From the NCBI GenBank assembly GCA_021793235.1, contig JAJYTD010000003.1:124001-188000 (forward strand): a DNA stretch of 64,000 bases. The letters are read 5' to 3'. The translations under genes were made by a program, and so were the position numbers. The notes beneath the pieces are model-generated. The model worked only from the letters and a program-made list of their open reading frames with translations. It was not told the origin of the DNA and ran no database searches. This document shows positions 33,256 to 41,595 of this stretch, in pieces. Position 1 is the stretch's first letter, and each line of letters opens with the position of its first letter. This stretch comes from Actinomycetes bacterium. GTDB taxonomy: Bacteria > Actinomycetota > Actinomycetes > Streptosporangiales > Streptosporangiaceae.

Positions 33256-34394
33256 TCCGCGACCTCCACCCACGTGCGTTCCCGTGCCGAGGTCAGCACG
33301 GCGTCGGCCAGGCGGGCCGCCCGCAGGCCGTCAGCAAACGTCGGCAGGCCGTCGGGCGCGGTGCCGGCGATGGCGTCGCGGGTGTCGGCCACGAAGGCGT
33401 CGAAGCAGTCCTGGTAGCCCTGGGCGTGGCCGGCGGGGACACGGGCCAGTCGCCGCGCGTCCGGGCTCAGCGTGTCGGGGTCGCGCATCAGCAGGGCGCT
33501 GCGCTCGCGGCCTCCCTGCCACAGCAGTTCGGGCTGCTCCTGGTCGAAGGAGAGCGTCGCCTCCGTCCCGGAGATCTCCAGGAGCAGGCGGTTCTTCCGG
33601 CCGGCCGAGACCTGGCTGATGATCGAGGCCCCGACCATCCCGCCGCGGGTGGCGAACTGGAAGGTGGCCAGGTCCTCGGTGGTGACCGGGCGGTTGCCTC
33701 CTCGGCTGCCGTTGACCGTGGCGGTCTGTGCGGACAGCCGGGTGATGCGGTCGCCGGTGACGAACTCCAGCAGGTCGCACCAGTGTGAGCCGATGTCCCC
33801 GAAGGCCCGGGTCGGGCCGCCCAGTTCTGCGTCGACCCGCCAGTTGTCGTCGCCGGGGCGCAGTAGCCAGTCCTGCAGGTAGCTGCCGTGGGCCAGAGTG
33901 AGCCGGCCGACCGCGCCGGCACGGACCTGCTCGCGTGCTTCGCGGACCATCGGGTGGAAGCGGTAGACGAAGGGGACCGTGGCGACACGCTGGGCGGCGG
34001 TGGCGGCGTCCGCCATCCGGGCGGCCGTGGCCGCATCGGTGGACAGCGGCTTCTCGCACACCACGTGTTTACCGGCGGCGAGTGCGGCCAGGGAGAGCGG
34101 CCCGTGCAGGTGGTTGGGCGTGCACACGTGGACGACGTCGACGTCGTCACTGGCGAAGAGTTCGGCGGTATCGGCAAAGGCGCGTTCGGCACCGAGCGGC
34201 CGCAGCGCGTCGTGCGCCTTGGTCGGGGTGGACGCGGCGACCCCGACCACGCGCCCGCCGGCGACCCGGATGGCGCGGGCGTGCACCCGCCCCATGAAGC
34301 CGGTGCCGATGACCGCTGCGCGGTAGCCGTTCCGGAGCCGGTCGGAGCCGGGATCGGGCGGCGTGTTCGGTTCTGTGATGCGACTCACTGCCAT
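33252..34394 (-). CDS. Gfo/Idh/MocA family oxidoreductase
   Basis: 380 residues. Rossmann N terminus AAVIGTGFMGRVHARAIRVAGG, NAD(P)-site CTPNHLHGPLSLAALAAGKHVVCEKPLSTD with the catalytic Lys in EKP, then YRFHPMVREAREQVRAG and FGDIGSHWCDLLEFVTG with the conserved His. These enzymes oxidise or reduce sugars and inositols at a hydroxyl. It is the first gene of the transport operon and starts directly at its promoter: the ATG at 34394 lies about seven bases after the -10 box, so the message is probably leaderless. Likely acts on the imported sugar or its epimerised product. Confidence 0.9.
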   Translation of the reverse strand: MAVSRITEPNTPPDPGSDRLRNGYRAAVIGTGFMGRVHARAIRVAGGRVVGVAASTPTKAHDALRPLGAERAFADTAELFASDDVDVVHVCTPNHLHGPLSLAALAAGKHVVCEKPLSTDAATAARMADAATAAQRVATVPFVYRFHPMVREAREQVRAGAVGRLTLAHGSYLQDWLLRPGDDNWRVDAELGGPTRAFGDIGSHWCDLLEFVTGDRITRLSAQTATVNGSRGGNRPVTTEDLATFQFATRGGMVGASIISQVSAGRKNRLLLEISGTEATLSFDQEQPELLWQGGRERSALLMRDPDTLSPDARRLARVPAGHAQGYQDCFDAFVADTRDAIAGTAPDGLPTFADGLRAARLADAVLTSARERTWVEVAD

Positions 34395-34400
34395 GGCGGG

Positions 34401-34437
34401 AATCTAACCTCACTTATGACGATGGTCAAGCATAAGT
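34401..34437 (-). promoter_or_regulatory. Promoter of sugar operon with ROK operator
   Basis: Minus strand: -35 TTGACC (34429-34424), 17-base spacer, -10 TAGATT (34406-34401), ATG six bases later. Overlapping it is the inverted repeat ACTTATG (34412-34418) / CATAAGT (34431-34437), with a 12-base gap that contains the -35. Binding there would block RNA polymerase. The divergent ROK gene starts at 34501, so autoregulation is also possible. Confidence 0.8.
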
Positions 34438-34500
34438 TGCACAATCTTCGTGTATTAGCTGGTGGGAGTTCCGCATTAGATCCTGTGCTTCACTGTCTGT

Positions 34501-35736
34501 GTGACAGAAGACGCGTTGATGCCACCGGGAACAGCTCAGCCCTCCGCCATGCGCGTACCGCCTTCGGGGACGCCGACGGTTCCCGGTGCGGGAACGCTGC
34601 TGCGGATTCTGCGCGATGGCCGCCCGCGAACCCGTTCCGAACTGGCCGCCGTCACCGGTCTGGCCCGCTCTACCGTCGCTCAGCGTGTGGACGCCCTGCT
34701 CGCCAGCGGTCTCATCGGCCCCGCGGGCGAGGCCGCCTCGACTGGTGGGCGCCCCCCGACGACCTTCGCCTTCATGCCATCGGCGCGCGTCGTCTTGGCG
34801 GCCGACCTCGGCGCCACCTACGCGCGACTCGCGCTCACCGACATGGCCGGCTACGTCCTGGCCGAAACACGGGCCGACCTCGACATCGCCACGGGCCCGG
34901 AAACCGTCCTGGACTGGGTCATCACCCACGGGAGAAAACTGCTGGAGCAGGTCGGCCGGTCACCCGGCGAGCTCCTGGGCGTGGGCATCGGCCTGCCCGG
35001 TCCGGTCGAACACTCCACCGGCCGCGCGGTCAACCCGCCGATCATGCCGGGATGGGACGGCTTCGACGTCCCCGGATACGTCGAGGCGCGGTTCTTCGGG
35101 CCGGTCCTGGTGGACAACGACGTCAACATCATGGCGCTGGGCGAGCACTTCGCCCGCTGGGGCGATGCCAGCCACCTGATGTTCGTGAAGGTCGCCACCG
35201 GTATCGGCTGCGGCATCATCAGCGATGGCGGCGTCTACCGCGGTGCCAAGGGTGCGGCCGGGGACCTGGGGCACATCCAGGTGCCGCACGGCACGGGGCA
35301 TCCCTGCCGGTGCGGCAACACCGGCTGCCTGGAGGCGGTGGCCAGTGGATCCGCTATCGCGGCCGAGCTCGCAGAGCAGGGCATCGCCGCCCGGACAGCG
35401 CTCGACGTGGTGGAATTGGCCCGTTCAGGATCGGTACCGGCCCTGCGTTCGCTGCGCCAGTCCGGGCGCGACATCGGCGAGGTGCTGGCAGCCTCGGTGA
35501 ACATGCTCAACCCCTCCATCATCGTGATCGGGGGATCCCTCGCGCTGGCCGGCGACCACCTGCTCGCCGGTGTCCGCGAGGTCATTTACCAGCGCTCACT
35601 ACCGCTGGCAACAGAAGACCTGCGAATCGTCTCCGCACAGATGGGCGAGCGCGCCGGCGTCATCGGAGCCGCCGTCATGGTGATCGAGTACGGGCTCAGC
35701 CCTGAGCGGGTGGAGGTGCTGGTCAGCGGGGGATAG
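34501..35736 (+). CDS. ROK family transcriptional repressor
   Basis: 411 residues. N-terminal winged HTH (LLRILRDGRPRTRSELAAVTGLARSTVAQRVDALLASGLIGPAG), then a sugar-kinase-like ROK domain: VLAADLGATYARLALTDM (phosphate 1), GVGIGLPGPVEH, VDNDVNIMALGEH (catalytic-type Asp), ATGIGCGIISDGGVYRGAKGAAGDLGHI, and the zinc site CRCGNTGCLEAVASG. Family members such as NagC, Mlc or XylR bind a sugar and release DNA. Divergent from the ABC sugar operon and very likely its regulator. GTG 34501 has no obvious ribosome site, so translation may be leaderless or use a different start. Confidence 0.9.
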   Translation: MTEDALMPPGTAQPSAMRVPPSGTPTVPGAGTLLRILRDGRPRTRSELAAVTGLARSTVAQRVDALLASGLIGPAGEAASTGGRPPTTFAFMPSARVVLAADLGATYARLALTDMAGYVLAETRADLDIATGPETVLDWVITHGRKLLEQVGRSPGELLGVGIGLPGPVEHSTGRAVNPPIMPGWDGFDVPGYVEARFFGPVLVDNDVNIMALGEHFARWGDASHLMFVKVATGIGCGIISDGGVYRGAKGAAGDLGHIQVPHGTGHPCRCGNTGCLEAVASGSAIAAELAEQGIAARTALDVVELARSGSVPALRSLRQSGRDIGEVLAASVNMLNPSIIVIGGSLALAGDHLLAGVREVIYQRSLPLATEDLRIVSAQMGERAGVIGAAVMVIEYGLSPERVEVLVSGG

Positions 35737-35799
35737 GCGGTCCGGTCGCGGTAGGGCCGCGGCGAGGACGGCTCGCCACGGCCCCGTTCCGTATCCGCG

Positions 35800-36378
35800 T
35801 CAGCCATCCAGGCCGCGGGCCCCGGCGTCGGGGTCGCGGTCACCGCGGTGATGCGTCGGCCCCTCGGCCGCGTCGCGGAAACCGCTCTCGTAGCCGATGT
35901 CGGGAAGGGCGCCCTCTCCGTGCAGCCGCGGGCGCTGGCCGTGTGCCCGCCGCAGCGCACTCGCACCGACGCTGGCCAGCAGGGACATGATGGCGATACC
36001 GGTGATGGCGTTGACGAGCGCGGTGGCGATCTGGTTCGGTATCGGAGCGTCTTGGGCGAACGGGCTGATGGCGGCCACCACGGTCGCCAGTCCGACGATC
36101 CAGCCGAAGAAGGTCATCGGCCGGGGCGCGTTCAGCAGCAGTACATGCAGCAGGCCCGTCGCGGAGAGGGCCGCGACCGCTGCGATCACGGCATAGACAG
36201 CGGTTCCGGCGTCACCGAAGTAGCCCGCCTCATCGGAGGCGAGGATCGGCATCGTCAGCACCCCGCGCATGACCAGTGCGCCGACGAGGACCACGAGCCC
36301 GGCGACCACGGCCGTGGCCAAGCCTCCCGTCCACAGCCGGGCGGTGTCGATACCGCCTCTGTTCCCATATTCGCTCAT
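35800..36378 (-). CDS. DUF6069 family membrane protein
   Basis: 192 residues with four membrane helices (about 12-35, 55-77, 85-105, 120-145). Pattern LWTGGLATAVVAGLVVLVGALVMRGVLTMPIL, YAVIAAVAALSATGLLHVLLLNAPRPMTFFGWIVGLATVVAAISPF fits DUF6069, found across actinobacteria. Function unknown. The C-terminal 45 residues are Arg/His/Gly-rich and cytoplasmic. ATG 36378 follows a G-rich stretch; the upstream in-frame start to 36423 is less likely. The upstream gap 36379-36929 holds no gene; it is visibly richer in A and T from about 36590 on, probably promoter DNA for the methyltransferase. Confidence 0.65.
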   Translation of the reverse strand: MSEYGNRGGIDTARLWTGGLATAVVAGLVVLVGALVMRGVLTMPILASDEAGYFGDAGTAVYAVIAAVAALSATGLLHVLLLNAPRPMTFFGWIVGLATVVAAISPFAQDAPIPNQIATALVNAITGIAIMSLLASVGASALRRAHGQRPRLHGEGALPDIGYESGFRDAAEGPTHHRGDRDPDAGARGLDG

Positions 36379-36929
36379 GCCGGTACCCCCCGATACGGCG
36401 TCGAACACGGTCGTAAGCCCCATACCCGGATGTCACTATAGGTAATCCGACAATCACCTAAAGGAGTGCGGGGTGGGCAGTGTTGTCGGCGGCCTCGCGG
36501 AAGCCGCGTCCGCTGATGGCCATGGCCGCATTGTCCGGCGGAGCGCGGTTCGGATATCGCATTCCGCATAGAACGGCGGCCGAGTCCGGGAAAACGCTCC
36601 AGAAAGGGGTAGGGATAGGCCATTATATCGGGTTTAGGATTCTGCTTTATTTTTCGGTCACGGCAGCGGATTTTGCGGTGCGCGTTGCGCAATGTGTTGC
36701 GTCCTGCGGTTCATGATCATTACAGAAATTTGTCGGGGTTGCTCGGCGAAGGCCAGTGAAGCCCTCTGGGGGCATGTGGTCACCCAACGAATTTTTCTGC
36801 TCTGACCTGGTGTTATGGTGAATATTCCGGTCTCGGCACTTGATCTTTGGTGGGGTGCATGCTTTTCAATATAGGTACCCGAAGTTTCACCCTCGGCTCG
36901 TGTGCTGTGTGCCCGAGGGTGTTTCGAGT

Positions 36930-38585
36930 GTGAGGAGTCGACCTATTAAAGGGCAGGATCAGCAGCGTTTTGGAGACGACCCGCTAGCCGTTCGCGACAC
37001 CGACCACTACAAAGCCGAATATGTTACGGGCTTCGTCGAGAAGTGGGACGAGCTGATCGACTGGAAGCGGCGCTATGCCAGCGAAGGGCGCTTCTTCGTC
37101 GAGCAGCTCAAGGCCCGCGGGGTACGCAAAGTGCTCGACGTCGCCACCGGTACCGGTTTCCACTCGGTCCGTCTGGTCGAAGAGGGATTCGACACCGTCA
37201 GCGCTGACGGCAGTCCGGAGATGCTGGCCAAGGCGTTCGCCAACGGTCTCACCTACGGAGGGCACATCCTGCGTGTGGTGCACGCGGACTGGCGGTGGCT
37301 GAACCGCGATGTCCACGGGACCTACGACGCGATCATCTGCCTGGGCAACTCCTTCACCCACCTCTTCTCGGAGCGGGACCGGCGCAAGGCGCTGGCGGAG
37401 TTCTACGCGATGCTGAAGCACGACGGTGTGCTCATCATCGACCAGCGCAACTACGACGCGCTGCTCGACGGCAAGTACGGTAACAAGCACACCTACTACT
37501 ACTGCGGCGAAGAGGTCTCAGCCGAGCCCGAGCACGTCGACGAAGGGCTGGCGCGGTTCGTCTACCGCTTCCCCGACCGGTCGGAGTACCACCTCAACAT
37601 GTTCCCGCTGCGCAAGGACTATACGCGGCGGCTTCTGCGCGAGGTGGGGTTCCAGCAGATCGACACCTACGGCGATTTCCAGGAGACCTATCAGGGTGCG
37701 GAGCCCGACTTCTTCATCCACATCGCCGAGAAGGCCTACCACCGCGACGACCAGCTCTCCGAGAGCTATTCGGCGGCGGTGCAGACCGCGCGGGAGTACT
37801 ACAACTCCAGTGACGCCGACACCTTCTATCACTCGATCTGGGGCGGCACCGACATCCACATCGGCCTCTACCGCTCGCCCGAGGACGACATCGCCGAGGC
37901 CAGTCGGCGCACTGTGGAGCGCATGGCGGGGAAACTGGAGATCACTTCCGACACCGAGGTGATCGACATCGGGGCCGGCTACGGCGGTTCGGCGCGGTAC
38001 CTCGCCCGCACCTACGGCTGCCGGGTGACGTGCCTCAACCTCAGCGAGGTCGAGAACGAACGCAACCGGGAGATGAACCGCGCCGCGGGCCTGGACCACC
38101 TCATCGACGTGGTGGACGGCTCCTTCGAGGACATCCCGGCTCAGGACAACGGGTTCGACGTGGTGTGGTCCCAGGACGCGCTGCTGCACAGCGGCGACCG
38201 CACGCGGGTGCTCGAAGAGGTCGTGCGTGTGATGCGCAGCAACGGCCACTTCGTCTTCACCGACCCGATGGCCACCGACGGGGCCTCCAGCGAGGCGCTG
38301 CGTCCGATCCTGGACCGCCTGCACCTGGACAGTATGGGCACACCGGGCTTCTACGACCGGGAGGCGGCTCGGCTGGGTCTGACCAAGGTGGAGTTCGACG
38401 ACCTCAGCGAGCAGTTGCCGACGCACTACGGGCGGGTGCTCGCCGAGACCGAGGCCCGCGAGTCCGAACTCACCGGCAAGATCAGCGAAGCGTACCTGTC
38501 CCGGATGAAGACGGGATTGCAGAACTGGGTCAACGGCGGCCGGGCCGGCGCCTTGGCGTGGGGCGTTCTCCACTACCGCGGCTGA
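36930..38585 (+). CDS. Fused glycine/sarcosine and dimethylglycine N-methyltransferase
   Basis: Makes the compatible solute glycine betaine from glycine in three SAM-dependent methylations. The N-terminal half matches GSMT: FGDDPLAVRDTDHYKAEYVTGFVEKWDELIDWKRR, LDVATGTGFHSVRLVEEGFD (SAM motif I) and CLGNSFTHLF. The C-terminal half matches SDMT: YYNSSDADTFYHSIWGGTDIHIGLY, EVIDIGAGYGGSARYLARTYGCRVTCLNLSEVENERN and VVWSQDALLHSGDR. A single polypeptide with both activities is known from halophilic actinomycetes; here it has 551 residues from GTG 36930 (GAGGG 11 bases upstream). A salt-adapted lifestyle is implied. A terminator hairpin follows. Confidence 0.9.
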   Translation: MRSRPIKGQDQQRFGDDPLAVRDTDHYKAEYVTGFVEKWDELIDWKRRYASEGRFFVEQLKARGVRKVLDVATGTGFHSVRLVEEGFDTVSADGSPEMLAKAFANGLTYGGHILRVVHADWRWLNRDVHGTYDAIICLGNSFTHLFSERDRRKALAEFYAMLKHDGVLIIDQRNYDALLDGKYGNKHTYYYCGEEVSAEPEHVDEGLARFVYRFPDRSEYHLNMFPLRKDYTRRLLREVGFQQIDTYGDFQETYQGAEPDFFIHIAEKAYHRDDQLSESYSAAVQTAREYYNSSDADTFYHSIWGGTDIHIGLYRSPEDDIAEASRRTVERMAGKLEITSDTEVIDIGAGYGGSARYLARTYGCRVTCLNLSEVENERNREMNRAAGLDHLIDVVDGSFEDIPAQDNGFDVVWSQDALLHSGDRTRVLEEVVRVMRSNGHFVFTDPMATDGASSEALRPILDRLHLDSMGTPGFYDREAARLGLTKVEFDDLSEQLPTHYGRVLAETEARESELTGKISEAYLSRMKTGLQNWVNGGRAGALAWGVLHYRG

Positions 38586-38604
38586 TCCGACCCCCCTTCC
38601 CAGC

Positions 38605-38631
38605 CCGGCCCCGTGGATCCCGCGGGGCCGG
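38605..38631 (+). terminator. Terminator after the betaine methyltransferase
   Basis: CCGGCCCCG (38605-38613) and CGGGGCCGG (38623-38631), 9-bp perfect stem, 9-base loop, 20 bases after the stop, followed by ACTGCTTTC. Confidence 0.6.
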
Positions 38632-38714
38632 ACTGCTTTCCCGCGCCCGCGCACGGGTATCTCAGAGTCCTGAGAGCGAACGGGAACGGCGAGGGCGAGT
38701 AAGGGGCAGATCAG

Positions 38715-39623
38715 ATGGGCAGCACGCCAGCGGCGCGCTGGGTGATCGTCGGAGTGGACGGCTCCGACTCCAGCCGGTATGCGCTGGAATGGTCGGCCAA
38801 CCAAGCCTCCATACGCGGCTTGGGTGTGCGTATCGTCACCGCGGTCTGGCCGCCGGAGACGGAAGGGCCGTTCGGGGAACTGGTACTCCCAGACGACGGC
38901 GAGGACACCGCACCGCGCCTGTATGAAGCCCAAGCGCTGCTGAACTACGCACGCGAGTGGGTCCTGCGACTTTTTCCCGAGCTTCTTGTGCAGACCAAGA
39001 GGGTCACATCCCGCGCGGCCGAAGCGCTGCTGGCCGAGGCGTCGCAGCCGGATACCGTCGCGGTGGTCGTCGGCTCACGCGGGCTGGGCGGCCTGGCCAC
39101 GGCCTTCATCGGGTCGGTGGGGGTGGAACTGGCGGCCAAATCCCCGGTGCCCGTCGTCGTACTGCCCAAGAAGCACGAGTCCGCCCGTGGCGCCAAGGGT
39201 CGCCTCGTCGTCGGCGTCGACGGTTCTGAGAGCAGCCGTCGGGCGGTGGAGTTCGCGTTCGCCCAGGCGGATACGACGGGGGCCGAGATCGTCGCGGTCT
39301 GCGCCTGGCAGCCCATGGCGGCGTTCGCATCCTCGATGGGGCCGGTGCCGCCCGAGGCGTTCGACGACGAGGCGGTCGAGGCGGCGGCGCGCCGCACAGC
39401 ACAGGCCGAGCTCGATGAGGTGCGCGGCGATTACCCCGATGTAGCCGTTGAGCTTCGCCTGGTTCGGGCGCACCCCGTGGTGGCCCTGCTGGAGGAGGGC
39501 ACACCGGCGGATTTGATCGTGGTCGGTTCGCGCGGCCGGGGCGGTTTCCGCGGTCTGCTGCTCGGGTCGGTCAGTCAGTCCGTTCTGCACGGGGCGCACG
39601 GCCCTGTTGCGGTCGTGCACTGA
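38715..39623 (+). CDS. Tandem universal stress protein
   Basis: 302 residues, two UspA domains. Domain 1 (1-155): WVIVGVDGSDSSRYALEWSAN and VVVGSRGLGGLATAFIGSVGVELAAKSPVPVVVLP. Domain 2 (162-302): LVVGVDGSESSRRAVEFAFAQA and IVVGSRGRGGFRGLLLGSVSQSVLHGAHGPVAVV. Both carry the ATP-binding G-2X-G-9X-G-S/T pattern. Such tandem Usps are typical of actinobacteria and respond to starvation or hypoxia. ATG 38715. Single gene. Confidence 0.93.
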   Translation: MGSTPAARWVIVGVDGSDSSRYALEWSANQASIRGLGVRIVTAVWPPETEGPFGELVLPDDGEDTAPRLYEAQALLNYAREWVLRLFPELLVQTKRVTSRAAEALLAEASQPDTVAVVVGSRGLGGLATAFIGSVGVELAAKSPVPVVVLPKKHESARGAKGRLVVGVDGSESSRRAVEFAFAQADTTGAEIVAVCAWQPMAAFASSMGPVPPEAFDDEAVEAAARRTAQAELDEVRGDYPDVAVELRLVRAHPVVALLEEGTPADLIVVGSRGRGGFRGLLLGSVSQSVLHGAHGPVAVVH

Positions 39624-39634
39624 CCTCCAGACGG

Positions 39635-39667
39635 TATTATCTTCCCAAGAAGATTTCTTCTGGGAAG
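39635..39667 (+). promoter_or_regulatory. Promoter -10 and palindromic operator of the dioxygenase gene
   Basis: A TATTAT box (39635-39640) is followed at once by a 27-base near-palindrome (39641-39667): CTTCCCAAGAAGA and TCTTCTGGGAAG, which pair fully apart from one extra A in the left arm. It lies 28 bases before the GTG start of the LigB-type gene. Position after -10 suggests a repressor site; the regulator is not adjacent. No good -35 is visible. Confidence 0.55.
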
Positions 39668-39695
39668 TGGCCCCTTGGGGTCGGAGGGAGTCCCC

Positions 39696-40478
39696 GTGAA
39701 CACCGGCATGCCCGTGCTCTACTTCGGCCACGGCGCCCCGCCGCTGGCAGACGACGAACTGTGGACGGGCCAACTCTCTGCCTGGGCCGCACGCCTCGCC
39801 CGTCCGCGGTCCGTGCTCATCGTCTCGGCGCATTGGGAAGCGGCGCCGGTGACGATCGGCGCCACGTCCACCGTTCCGCTCACCTACGACTTCTGGGGAT
39901 TTCCGCAGCGCTACTACGAGGTCACCTATCCCGCTCCCGGCGCACCGGAGCTCGCGGCCTCGGTGCGCGCCCTGCTGGGCGACGGGTCCCGGCCAGTGGC
40001 CGAGGCTCCCGAGCGCGGCCTGGACCACGGTGCCTATGTTCCGCTGAAGGAGATGTATCCCGGCGCCGACGTTCCGGTGCTGCAGGTCTCGATGCCCACG
40101 CTGGACCCCCGAGAGCTGTTCGAAATGGGTCGGCGCCTGGCACCGCTGCGTGAGGAAGGCGTGCTGATCATGGGCAGCGGGTTCCTCACCCACAACCTCT
40201 CCTGTATCGACTTCGGGCTCGGCGCCGACGCCGCACCGCCCGCGTGGTCGGCGGAGTTCGACGACTGGGCGGCCCGAGCCGTGGACTCCGGCGACATCGA
40301 CGCGCTGCTCGATTGGCGGAACAAAGGGCCGGCCGCGCACATCGCACACCCCAGAAGCGAGCACCTGGCGCCATTGTTCGTCGCGCTGGGCGCGGCGCAG
40401 GACGGGAACGAGCAGGCGCGCAGCGCCATCGACGGGTTCTGGTACGGCCTGGCCAAGCGCGCCTTCCAATTCGGCTAG
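39696..40478 (+). CDS. LigB-type extradiol dioxygenase (4,5-DOPA dioxygenase-like)
   Basis: 260 residues of the class III extradiol dioxygenase superfamily: PVLYFGHGAPPLADDELW with the first His ligand, VLIVSAHWEAAPVTIG with the second, then LTYDFWGFPQRYYEVTYPAPGAPELA, RGLDHGAYVPLKEMYPGADVPVLQVSM and MGSGFLTHNL. Bacterial YgiD-like enzymes open catechols such as DOPA using non-haem metal. The physiological substrate is unknown. GTG 39696 is preceded by GGAGGGAG. Single gene behind a clear palindrome. Confidence 0.88.
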   Translation: MNTGMPVLYFGHGAPPLADDELWTGQLSAWAARLARPRSVLIVSAHWEAAPVTIGATSTVPLTYDFWGFPQRYYEVTYPAPGAPELAASVRALLGDGSRPVAEAPERGLDHGAYVPLKEMYPGADVPVLQVSMPTLDPRELFEMGRRLAPLREEGVLIMGSGFLTHNLSCIDFGLGADAAPPAWSAEFDDWAARAVDSGDIDALLDWRNKGPAAHIAHPRSEHLAPLFVALGAAQDGNEQARSAIDGFWYGLAKRAFQFG

Positions 40479-40541
40479 CGAACCGGACACCGTCGACCCG
40501 ACCGGCGCTTGACGGGGGGCTCCCTCTCGCGGTTCACTCTG

Positions 40542-40557
40542 TACCGACTAGTTGGTA
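40542..40557 (+). promoter_or_regulatory. TetR-type operator before quinone oxidoreductase
   Basis: TACCGACTAGTTGGTA, 7 of 8 base pairs symmetric, 22 bases before the GTG start. This is the common TetR-family operator shape (TACCGACTAGTCGGTA). A TTGACG (40509-40514) upstream may be the -35. No TetR gene is adjacent. Confidence 0.55.
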
Positions 40558-40578
40558 TCCAAAGTTCGGAGGCGGGTA

Positions 40579-41568
40579 GTGAAAGCGTCGCGGGTACACG
40601 AACCAGGCGAGCCGCGCGATGTCCTGCGGCTCGAAGAGGTCGCGGACCCGCGCCCCGCACCAGGGCAGGTGCTGGTCCGGGTGCGCGCAGCCGCGGTGAA
40701 CTTCCCCGACGCCCTGCTCTGCCGCGGCATGTACCAGACCAAACCGCCGCTGCCGTTCACTCCCGGTATCGAACTGTGCGCCGAGGTCGCCGAGGTAGGG
40801 GAGGGTGTCACCACGGTCGCCGTCGGCGACCGGGTGATCGGCGGCGCCGAGCTTCCCAATGGGGCCTTCGCCGACTATGCCCTCATGGGCGCCGACACCG
40901 TGTTCCCCGCCCCCGACTCGCTCACCGACGACGAGGCCGCGTCGCTGTTCATCGGCTACCAGACCGGCTGGTTCGCCCTGCACCGCAGGGCCGGACTGCG
41001 TGAAGGCGAGACCGTCCTGGTACACGCGGCGGCCGGCGGTGTGGGCAGCGCGGCGGTCCAGCTCGCCAAAGCGGCCGGGGCCCGGGTCGTCGGTGTCGTC
41101 GGAGGGTCGAAGAAGGCCGAGGCCGCCGCCGAACTCGGTGCGGACGTCGTTGTCGACCGGCACACCGAGGACTTCGTATCCGTGGTCAAGGAGCTGACCG
41201 ATGGGCGCGGGGCCGACGTCGTGTTCGACCCTGTGGGCGGCGACTCCTTCACCCGCTCCACCAAATGCATCGCCTTCGAGGGGCGCATCGTCATCATCGG
41301 CTTCGCCAGCGGAACCATTCCCACGCCTGGTCTGAACCACGCCCTGATCAAGAACTACGCGCTGATCGGCCTGCACTGGGGGCTCTACCGCGAGCGCGCA
41401 CCCGAATACATCGGCGAGGCGCACGCCCGGCTCACCGAACTCGCCGACCAGGGCCTGATCAAACCACTGGTCAGTGAGCGAATCGGCGCCGCGGACCTGG
41501 CTGACGGGGTGCAGCGGCTCGCCGACGGCTCCACCGTGGGCCGGCTGGTCTTCGCTCCCACCGCATAG
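40579..41568 (+). CDS. NADPH:quinone oxidoreductase, zinc-less MDR family
   Basis: 329 residues: VRVRAAAVNFPDALLCRGMYQTKPPLPFTPGIELCAEVAEVGEG (GroES-like part), ETVLVHAAAGGVGSAAVQLAKAAGARVVGVV (nucleotide site AAxGGVGxxxxQ) and FEGRIVIIGFASGTIPTPGLNHALIKNYALIGLHWGLY. Matches the QorA/acryloyl-CoA-like branch that reduces quinones or activated alkenes with NADPH. GTG 40579 has GGAGG six bases upstream. It is 27 bases before the SDR gene, so both are probably co-transcribed from the operator at 40542. Confidence 0.9.
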   Translation: MKASRVHEPGEPRDVLRLEEVADPRPAPGQVLVRVRAAAVNFPDALLCRGMYQTKPPLPFTPGIELCAEVAEVGEGVTTVAVGDRVIGGAELPNGAFADYALMGADTVFPAPDSLTDDEAASLFIGYQTGWFALHRRAGLREGETVLVHAAAGGVGSAAVQLAKAAGARVVGVVGGSKKAEAAAELGADVVVDRHTEDFVSVVKELTDGRGADVVFDPVGGDSFTRSTKCIAFEGRIVIIGFASGTIPTPGLNHALIKNYALIGLHWGLYRERAPEYIGEAHARLTELADQGLIKPLVSERIGAADLADGVQRLADGSTVGRLVFAPTA

Positions 41569-41595
41569 CCCTCCGCCCCATTCGAAGGAGCACGT

